From: an uncultured Lachnobacterium sp.
GTDB lineage: Bacteria > Bacillota > Clostridia > Lachnospirales > Lachnospiraceae
Assembly: GCA_900552085.1 (NCBI GenBank)
Contig: URYB01000001.1
Coordinates: 1-60,413, forward strand
Direction: 5' to 3'
DNA: 60,413 nt
The translations under genes were made by a program, and so were the position numbers. Of this stretch, positions 54,536 through 60,413 are shown in pieces; position 1 is the stretch's first letter; each line of letters starts with the position of its first letter. Under the pieces are notes generated by a model. The model searched no databases and was not told the DNA's origin. It saw nothing but the letters and a program-made list of their open reading frames with translations.

Positions 54536-55951
54536 TTAATTATAATCTATTCTCGCATTTTTCACAATGTTTATAGTGTCCGTCTCTGGCATTCCTTCCA
54601 CATCAAGGCCTACGGCCTGGCACTGTCGTACAATCTGTATCATCGGCTCTGTGAGAATCTCACCCGGCACGATCATCGGAATTCCCGGCGGATACAGATA
54701 AATATAATCTGCGGAAACCTGTCCAGCCGCTTCTTCAAGTCTGATGCATCAATGTGCCGCTTCTTCTGCCTGATACGGTTCCATCTGTTTTTCTGGCTGC
54801 CGGTAAATATCCTTCGGCGAAAAAGCCGCCTTTCCCGTATCTTCCATGCGGGCATCTATCGCGTGCAACGCATGGGACAGACGCTGGAATCCTTCTACGG
54901 TATCCATAAAAGAAGTCATGGCCACCACATAATTTCCACTTGCCATCTCCATCTGTAACGCATAATCCCGAAGCAGAATTTCCTGCAACTGCTGCCCGCT
55001 CATGCCATTCTTTGTCACAATCAGAATTTTCCCCGGATCAAAATCATATGCTTCCTCCCCGGAAAAGTCCCCTGCATCCGGTACAGCCAGATGTTTCAGG
55101 TCACGGACACTTGCACGAAAGCCGGAAAGTTTTTCAGCATACGCCGCAAACAGTTCGCTTCCACCATCCGACACCATGCGAAGACTGCTTTCAATCCCCG
55201 CCATGAGCACATAGGACGGAGAACTCGTCTCATAAATTCCGAGATACTTTTCCACTTCTTTCTCATCGATCCGGTCCGAACATAAGCATAACACTGCTGT
55301 CTGGGTAAACGCCGGCAATGTCTTATGTACACTCATAATGACAGCATCCGCATATGCCACCGCATTTTCCGGGAAAGCCTCGTGAAAGCCAAAATGCGCG
55401 CCATGCGCCTCATCCACAATGAGTGGAATGTTCCGCCGATGTACAACTTCTGCAATGCTTTTTACATCCGACACCAGACCATCATAGGTCGGCGATGTGA
55501 GCACTACCGCCTGAATGTCCGGGCACTCCGCAAGTTTCTTCTCGATTGCATTTACCGATATCTGTCCCTGAATGCCATAATGTGTATTCTCCGGGTACAC
55601 ATATTCCGGCGATAGCTGACGGAGAAAGATTGCATGGTAGACCGACTTATGGCAGTTTCTTGCCACAAGAATTTTTCCACCACGTTTCACCGATGCACTG
55701 ATTGCGGCAAGTATGCCGCAGGTACTTCCATTCACAAGATAATAGGCTTTTTTTGCGCCATACATTTTTGCAGCTGCATCTTCTGCATCCTTGATAATGC
55801 CCTCCGCGTGGTGCAGATTATCAAAATCCTCTATCTCCGTAATATCAATGGCATAGGGATTCGTGCCATCCAGCATACGTTTGTGTCCCGGCATATGAAA
55901 GGGATATCTATTCGATTGTGCCAGTTCTCTTAACTTTTCTTCCAGCATCAT
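54536..55951 (-). pseudogene. Orn/Lys/Arg decarboxylase (YaaO family) interrupted by in-frame TGA
   Basis: A PLP-dependent fold-type I decarboxylase. Codons 1-400 hold MPGHKRMLDGTNPYAIDITE, the PLP-site region LVNGSTCGILAAISASVKRG, DEAHGAHFGFHEAFP and the SVHKTLPAFTQTAVL lysine motif. TGA at 54749-54751 (codon 401) ends the frame after EEAAH. The same frame continues 70 codons as CIRLEEAAGQVSADYIYLYP and PGIPMIVPGEILTEPMIQIV, the expected C-terminal domain, ending at TAA 54536. The intact length of 471 residues would match YaaO (about 480). The 11-base GAAGAAGCGGC lies on both sides of the stop, 30 bases apart. It may be a nonsense mutant, a truncated active enzyme or a readthrough case. Reaction: decarboxylation of ornithine, lysine or arginine to a polyamine precursor. 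Confidence 0.88.
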
Positions 55952-55965
55952 TTACTCCTGTTTCA

Positions 55966-56877
55966 TTATCCGAGGAACCTTCCAAGCTCGGGCATCCAGT
56001 CATCAAAAAAAATTTCATCGGTGCAAAGGCAATGCCACAGTGGTTCAAGAAAGGTCAGAATGCGCGCAAGCGCCTCTGCCCATGGCACTGCCGCGGCTCC
56101 CTGGCTTCGCAGATAGCGCTCCCAACGTTTGCGCATGTATCCATATTCCGCATAACCGGCAATCTGCGCAATGCGGGTTTCTTTCCGCACTTTTGTCTGT
56201 TTTTCTGTAAGCCGCTGCAATTCATCGATCACATAACGTCCACTGAGCGACTGCGTGCACAGGATTTCATACGTCCGGTAATAACATCCCATATCCTGGA
56301 TCAGTTCCAGCTTTGCCATGATTTCATACAGGTCCAGGCTGATCTGGCTTTCCAGGGAATATGTAAGATATGAGATTCCTTTTCCTTTGATTGCCCGATA
56401 CTTTCTCTCCCGTGAAACCGGATGGATGTTCTCCGTGGTAATCGTATGAAAAGCCAGTACAAACGGTACTTCCATATCCTTGTAATTTCCGGTCAGATGC
56501 ACCTCATAATCGGTGCTTTTTTGTGCTATCTCCCATCGCCAGCGAATCTGCTGCGCATTTTTTTCTCCAAATACTTCTTCGATCAGATGCTCCATCATTG
56601 GAATGGATAATTTCTGCCCAGGCACAAGTTTTTCTTCGGGCCAGGAACGCTCACTTTGTTTGTATAAAAAACGGATCTGCCTTTCTGCACGGGTGAGATC
56701 TTCCCGTTCTTCCAGAAATTCATCATTCTCCAGCCACAGAATCTCTTTGTAAGAGGACTGATAAAAGCGCTGCATCATATCCTCTGCCATATAAATCCAC
56801 AATAGATTGGCAAACGGGATCTGCTGCAGCTCGCTCTGCTTTTTTAATGTGTCAGCCGCGTCACTTCCCACTTTCAT
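55966..56877 (-). CDS. degenerate AbiEii-like nucleotidyltransferase-fold protein
   Basis: A 303-residue soluble protein, second gene of an AbiE-like pair. The N-terminal SELQQIPFANLLWIYMAEDM and the centre (VHLTGNYKDMEVPFVLAFHT, ISYLTYSLESQISLDLYEIM) follow the AbiEii layout. However, no GGTxL and DxD motif is seen at the position where AbiEii toxins have them, and the later Lys and Asp motifs read ISLDLYEI and CYYRTYEI. I therefore judge it catalytically altered. ATG 56877 overlaps the AbiEi stop as TAATG; a GTG at 56886 is less likely. Active AbiEii transfers nucleotides to tRNA as a toxin (family knowledge). Confidence 0.65.
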   Translation of the reverse strand: MKVGSDAADTLKKQSELQQIPFANLLWIYMAEDMMQRFYQSSYKEILWLENDEFLEEREDLTRAERQIRFLYKQSERSWPEEKLVPGQKLSIPMMEHLIEEVFGEKNAQQIRWRWEIAQKSTDYEVHLTGNYKDMEVPFVLAFHTITTENIHPVSRERKYRAIKGKGISYLTYSLESQISLDLYEIMAKLELIQDMGCYYRTYEILCTQSLSGRYVIDELQRLTEKQTKVRKETRIAQIAGYAEYGYMRKRWERYLRSQGAAAVPWAEALARILTFLEPLWHCLCTDEIFFDDWMPELGRFLG

Positions 56878-57506
56878 TACAGCCACACTCCAATCAGGCT
56901 TTGCACTTTGCTGACAACTTTGCGGGCTCTTGCATATTCCATGAGCATTGAGATGTCTTTCTCCTCATCCTTTATGTACGACTGAAGCGCTTCCTTGAAT
57001 ATCTCATGCTCCAGTTTTCCTTCGTATTTCAGACAGTCGCAGATCACACGCTCCTTGTCATATATGCCAAACGTCAGATCGTTGATCTCTATTTTGGCTG
57101 CGCCAAGTGCCAGCGCCTCCGGCTCCGTATAATACGGAATCACCTTCGGATAATCCATCTTAAAGCGGGATTTTGACGTATTTTTATCGACAGCCAGATG
57201 CCAGCCATATGGCTTCTGACGGATATAGCCATACGCATACAACGCACTTTCCATACACAAACACGCGTCCGGAAACAGCCGCGCAATAAGTTCCTCTTCG
57301 GAAAAACGGTCCATGCGGTCCGTATAATAACCATTTTTTATTCTTACAAGCTCTCCCGATTCCACAAAATCCAGAATCCGGCGATAATCCACTTCGATAT
57401 CTGCAAATTCCTCTTTCTTCACAATTCCCCCATGGGAATCAATCAACTTATGAACTTTTTCCAAAGCTTCCTCTGTCAATCTTGTTCTCTTACTGCTTGA
57501 AGCCAT
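56877..57506 (-). CDS. AbiEi-like antitoxin / transcriptional regulator
   Basis: A 209-residue protein with an N-terminal winged helix typical of AbiEi antitoxins: HGGIVKKEEFADIEVDYRRI and LVRIKNGYYTDRMDRFSEEE. The C-terminal domain follows (ACLCMESALYAYGYIRQKPY, FGIYDKERVICDCLKYEGKL). AbiEi represses its own promoter and neutralises AbiEii in type IV toxin-antitoxin pairs. GGAG precedes ATG 57506. It is followed directly, with a one-base overlap, by the AbiEii-like gene and lies 26 bp downstream of dacA, so it may be expressed with dacA. No inverted-repeat operator was obvious. Confidence 0.83.
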   Translation of the reverse strand: MASSSKRTRLTEEALEKVHKLIDSHGGIVKKEEFADIEVDYRRILDFVESGELVRIKNGYYTDRMDRFSEEELIARLFPDACLCMESALYAYGYIRQKPYGWHLAVDKNTSKSRFKMDYPKVIPYYTEPEALALGAAKIEINDLTFGIYDKERVICDCLKYEGKLEHEIFKEALQSYIKDEEKDISMLMEYARARKVVSKVQSLIGVWL

Positions 57507-57532
57507 CGTTTACTCCATCTCATACATACATT

Positions 57533-58933
57533 TTATTTAAATATACGGTCTTTGCGGCGGTAACGTTTTTTCTTCACTTCACGAAACCGTTCCTTTTCAT
57601 TTCTGCGCAGTTCCCATCTGTGCTGGATTCTGTAAAAATTGTCATAAAACTTCTTCGCCAGATAAATCAATACGATCAGCAGCGCCAGCGCCAGTATCCC
57701 CAGAACAATATGCACAGGTTTGATCCATATCACGCGCCCCTCGCCTTTTTGATCACTTTTTTTATTCTGTGAAAAATAACTGTTGTCAACTTTTGCTCCG
57801 GTCGTTACGATTGCTGCACTTCCCACCACGCGGTCCGCATACGTATATTTTAGCTTTGCAACCGTGCCTGTCCCTGCAATTTCTTTGTCCTCTTCGAATT
57901 TTGCATCCGAAAATTCCGCAGTCTTTGGCATAATGATATATGCGTCCTTGTCCAGTTTTACGAAAGACGAATTTGTATTCTGCAATCCGGTACTTTTGGT
58001 ATCGCTGGTAAGACTGGATTCATTTTCCAAAATATTCAGCGCCTTAAAATTGTCGAAACAATAATCAAACAGTTTGCGGGTATCTGTGTAGTGGTATGGC
58101 TTTTCATCCTTCATCACAACACATACCAACGTAATTCCATCCTTTTCTGCAAAAGAAACCAACGTATTACGCGCCACATCCGTGTACCCCGTCTTGCCAC
58201 CGGTACAGTAATCATACAGATGGGAAGCGTCCCCCTGCCACGGATAAATCATCTTGTGATGGTTATGGCAGTAATACGGCTCCTTGCATTTGTTCGTCTT
58301 TGGAATCGTATAACTTGTGCTGCCGCATACAGTACGGAATGTCTCATTCTTGTATGCTTCGGCAGAAATCAGTGCCATATCATACGCACAGACATAATGT
58401 TCTTCGTCCGGCAGACCATTGCAGTTGTTGAAATGCGTGTTCACACATCCGAGTTCCTTTGCCCGCTCGTTCATCAGATCAATAAATGTACGGTAATCAC
58501 CACCGAGTTTTTCGCCTATATGCTCCGCGAGTGCATAGGCACATTCATTTGCAGATTCAAGCATGACCGCATAAATACATTGCTCAACGGTCAGCTTTTC
58601 CCCGAGATTTCTGGAAATATGCGATGTATTTCCCTCATTTTTGAATACGGCGTCCTCCGAGAAGGTTACCTTTTCGTCCATATCACAATTTTCTATGGCA
58701 AGCAGCGTTGTCATAATCTTTGTAATACTCGCCGGAAAACGCTTGGTATGACTCTTTTTCTCATATAGAATCGTTCCCGTATTGACTTCCATGACAATGG
58801 CACTCTTTGCTTCTACGGACGGTCCCTTTGGCCAGTATTCCTTGGCATATGTGGTCTGCGGAATTCCTGTGATCACCATGGTCACTGCAAAAAGCGCAGC
58901 GACAACCCGCTTCCATGTTTTTTTCATCTTCAT
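57533..58933 (-). CDS. dacA: D-alanyl-D-alanine carboxypeptidase (low-molecular-weight PBP)
   Basis: Trims the terminal D-Ala from peptidoglycan stem peptides outside the membrane. The 466 residues carry a signal peptide (VVAALFAVTMVITGIPQTTYA) and the three S11 motifs: SITK with Ser69 and Lys72, SAN at 127-129 and KTG at 247-249. The C-terminal part, after a beta-domain, ends in a membrane helix (IVLGILALALLIVLIYLA) and a strongly basic tail (KKKRYRRKDR). The TM anchor replaces the amphipathic anchor of E. coli PBP5. AGAGG precedes the start; divergent from trmB. Confidence 0.94.
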   Translation of the reverse strand: MKMKKTWKRVVAALFAVTMVITGIPQTTYAKEYWPKGPSVEAKSAIVMEVNTGTILYEKKSHTKRFPASITKIMTTLLAIENCDMDEKVTFSEDAVFKNEGNTSHISRNLGEKLTVEQCIYAVMLESANECAYALAEHIGEKLGGDYRTFIDLMNERAKELGCVNTHFNNCNGLPDEEHYVCAYDMALISAEAYKNETFRTVCGSTSYTIPKTNKCKEPYYCHNHHKMIYPWQGDASHLYDYCTGGKTGYTDVARNTLVSFAEKDGITLVCVVMKDEKPYHYTDTRKLFDYCFDNFKALNILENESSLTSDTKSTGLQNTNSSFVKLDKDAYIIMPKTAEFSDAKFEEDKEIAGTGTVAKLKYTYADRVVGSAAIVTTGAKVDNSYFSQNKKSDQKGEGRVIWIKPVHIVLGILALALLIVLIYLAKKFYDNFYRIQHRWELRRNEKERFREVKKKRYRRKDRIFK

Positions 58934-59158
58934 CTATAATAACCTCTGCTCTTTCTTTCCTTTTTGTAATCGGTTCTGAATTTCTATTCTTTCATTAAAA
59001 ATTATAAGCGCAAAAAACCGATATCGCAACATTTTTTCCGCTGTACGGCAAATATAAATGTAAATATATGCTGCAAAATACACACAAAAATCATAGAATC
59101 CCCGCGTATATTATGCTATGATATGAAATATAAACACTAAACTAAGGGAGAGATATTT

Positions 59159-59800
59159 ATGAGACTTCGCAATATTCCGGGCGCAAACGAAGCGGTGGCT
59201 TCAAGCCCTTATTGTATACAAAATCCATCGGAACATCGTGGACAATGGCATGCATTTCTGCAGTCCGCATCCCCGATTCATGTGGAAATCGGCATGGGAA
59301 AAGGCCGTTTTCTGATGGATCTGGCAGAACAGAATCCGGATATCCAGTATATCGGAATTGAACGGTACACCAGTGTACTGCTGCGCGCCGTACAGAAAAT
59401 GGACGAGCTGCAGCTTCCTAATGTCCACTTCATCTGTGAGGATGCCGCAAAACTGCCGGAAGTATTCGCACAGGCAGAAGTTGACCGCATTTATCTGAAT
59501 TTTTCGGACCCATGGCCAAAGGATCGGCACGCAAAACGCCGTCTGACCTCCCGTCAGTTTCTGGAGCGCTACGACCAGTTCCTTGCACCGGACGGCCGGA
59601 TTGAATTCAAGACCGACAATCAGGATCTGTTTACTTTTTCAGTAGAGGAAATTGAAGAATCTCCGATTTGGAATCTGGATGCATCTACCAGAGATCTGCA
59701 TCATGATTCAAAGATGAATGAAGGTAATATTATGACTGAATATGAAGAGAAATTTTCTTCTATGGGAAATCCAATCTGTAAATTGATTGCATCACGTTAA
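59159..59800 (+). CDS. trmB: tRNA (guanine-N7-)-methyltransferase
   Basis: Forms m7G46 in the tRNA variable loop using SAM. The 213 residues contain VEIGMGKGRFLMDLAEQNPD (SAM motif I), YIGIERYTSVLLRAVQKM, and the catalytic NFSDPWPKDRHAKRRLT, followed by DGRIEFKTDNQDLF. The length is normal. GGGAGAG lies 8 bases before the ATG, and TATGAT (about 59116-59121) could be its -10 box. It is monocistronic, divergent from dacA; the 225-bp intergenic region holds both promoters. Confidence 0.95.
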   Translation: MRLRNIPGANEAVASSPYCIQNPSEHRGQWHAFLQSASPIHVEIGMGKGRFLMDLAEQNPDIQYIGIERYTSVLLRAVQKMDELQLPNVHFICEDAAKLPEVFAQAEVDRIYLNFSDPWPKDRHAKRRLTSRQFLERYDQFLAPDGRIEFKTDNQDLFTFSVEEIEESPIWNLDASTRDLHHDSKMNEGNIMTEYEEKFSSMGNPICKLIASR

Positions 59801-59808
59801 AATTAAAT

Positions 59809-59833
59809 AAAGTGTGCGACAAGCGCACACTTT
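59809..59833 (+). terminator. terminator-like hairpin after trmB
   Basis: AAAGTGTGCG (59809-59818) pairs with CGCACACTTT (59824-59833) in a perfect 10-bp stem. The following bases are CGCGCCC rather than a U-tract, so it may act in a different way or only partly. Nothing else was seen in 59834-59991. Confidence 0.6.
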
Positions 59834-59991
59834 CGCGCCCGAGTGGATGCGTAACGTAATTTTCTGCTCCGCGCGGTGCGCACCTTTGCAAGTTTGGTTG
59901 CTTTTTTAAATAATCGATGTCTGTAATTTATATACTGACTCGCAGGCATCATTTCCATAACTTCGAATTAGTCAGCTCAATAAACTTGAAG

Positions 59992-60249
59992 TTATAGCTT
60001 TGACGCTATCATATCTCTATAGGCTACATTAATACACTCCTGCAGATCATCAAATTCACGTGATTCACTAACATTGTTCAGACGAATATAATACCAATTT
60101 CCTTTTGAATTTTTAAGAATGGTTACCCAAGCGCCACCGTTCGTATACAAATCATACCTAAAGGATTCTCTCCCCATTAATTGAACCTTTCCAGAATAAT
60201 CGGGAAATTTTACACCAAATTTCGTTTCAATCTCTTTGTAGTTTATCAT
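59992..60249 (-). CDS. small hypothetical protein downstream of an edge-truncated gene
   Basis: An 85-residue soluble protein, not recognised. It has alternating beta-like strands (KVQLMGRESFRYDLYTNGG, AWVTILKNSKGNWYYIRLNN) and a C-terminal helix (DDLQECINVAYRDMIASKL). GAGGTAATA supplies the RBS before ATG 60249. The preceding gene ends 29 bp upstream on the same strand. Small cytoplasmic proteins in this position sometimes are immunity proteins to an upstream secreted toxin; there is no direct evidence for that here. Confidence 0.6.
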   Translation of the reverse strand: MINYKEIETKFGVKFPDYSGKVQLMGRESFRYDLYTNGGAWVTILKNSKGNWYYIRLNNVSESREFDDLQECINVAYRDMIASKL

Positions 60250-60278
60250 TATTACCTCGTCCTATCATACCTTGACGC

Positions 60279-60413
60279 TCAAAAATGAAACCTTCTTAAT
60301 TCCATTACAAACTGGAATTTATCTATTAACTCTCTTAACTTTCCCCTATTTTCAAGGTTTCCCGCCATTGAAAATTCTATATATGTATCCTTTTCCCTTG
60401 TTTTTGCCCTTAT
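60279..60413 (-). CDS. C-terminal end of a gene cut by the window edge
   Basis: Forty-four sense codons and a TGA (60279-60281) are open to the window edge on the minus strand. The encoded end contains REKDTYIEFSMAGNLENRGK and LRELIDKFQFVMELRRFHF, a charged and aromatic composition that looks like a real protein. No family could be recognised. It is 29 bp upstream of the 85-residue gene and likely in the same operon. Confidence 0.55.
   Translation of the reverse strand: MRAKTREKDTYIEFSMAGNLENRGKLRELIDKFQFVMELRRFHF

Noticed and set aside
54749..54751. Selenocysteine at the in-frame TGA of the decarboxylase
   Set aside because: The position is a variable linker, not a redox site. Only a short TGATGCATCA palindrome is present rather than a convincing SECIS stem-loop, and no sel genes are in the window.

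Overview
The window looks like the chromosome of a motile, low-to-mid GC Gram-positive of the class Clostridia, most likely a Lachnospiraceae member near Roseburia/Agathobacter/Lachnospira. The pointers are RBSs of the AGGAGG type, consensus SigA promoters with 17-bp spacers, a flagellin under a SigD/sigma-28 promoter, a DUF5702-containing Tad pilus operon, a FliK-like DUF6240 protein, and the Firmicute gene order yaaO / nucleotide kinase / yaaR / holB / yaaT(ricT) / yabB(trmN6). The genus is inference; no rRNA or tRNA gene was found.

Layout. 1-723 has no gene and holds two related fold-back elements and a terminator. 724-7015 (minus) is housekeeping: argF, birA, a small DUF protein, coaX and dusB, then greA-lysS from its own promoter. 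7186-9153 (minus) has a secreted SH3/SleB-type wall hydrolase and a small membrane protein. murG (9437-10513, plus) stands alone, followed on the minus strand by a HIT protein, a flavodoxin-SCP2 fusion and a rhomboid protease. 12821-22162 (minus) is a tight Tad/type IVb pilus operon reading prepilin peptidase, TadZ-like, TadA, TadB, TadC, a 55-residue Flp pilin, DUF5702, TadE-like, second prepilin peptidase, small TadE-like, FHA protein. fliS and flagellin follow, then a DUF1858 protein and mecA.

25701-27506 is an IS1202-type (ISNCY) insertion with a perfect 27-bp target duplication. It landed just upstream of a Ser/Thr-kinase-like gene (27573) whose reading frame breaks at a T6 run, with a matching continuation in the -1 frame (28919-29506). 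The kinase and the Tad-operon FHA protein could form one phospho-signalling circuit (inference). Next come a GH18 wall hydrolase, a CwlD-like amidase, a FliK-like protein, glycogen branching enzyme, a TPR-AAA protein, an AI-2E-type transporter and an aconitase-family hydratase.

44039-47864 (minus) is a four-gene operon: lipoprotein amidase, coiled-coil protein, response regulator, histidine kinase. A YjbR-MGMT fusion (plus) converges on a lone DnaK paralogue with only 1 bp between the stops. 50547-55951 (minus) is the yaaO-to-trmN6 block, in which the yaaO-type decarboxylase is interrupted by an in-frame TGA. An AbiEi/degenerate-AbiEii pair, dacA, trmB, a small orphan protein and a gene cut by the window edge complete the region.

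The main points for follow-up are the kinase frameshift, the in-frame TGA, the AbiEii-like protein without catalytic residues, the duplicated fold-back element, the kinase/FHA/Tad association and several coding-sequence-embedded signals.
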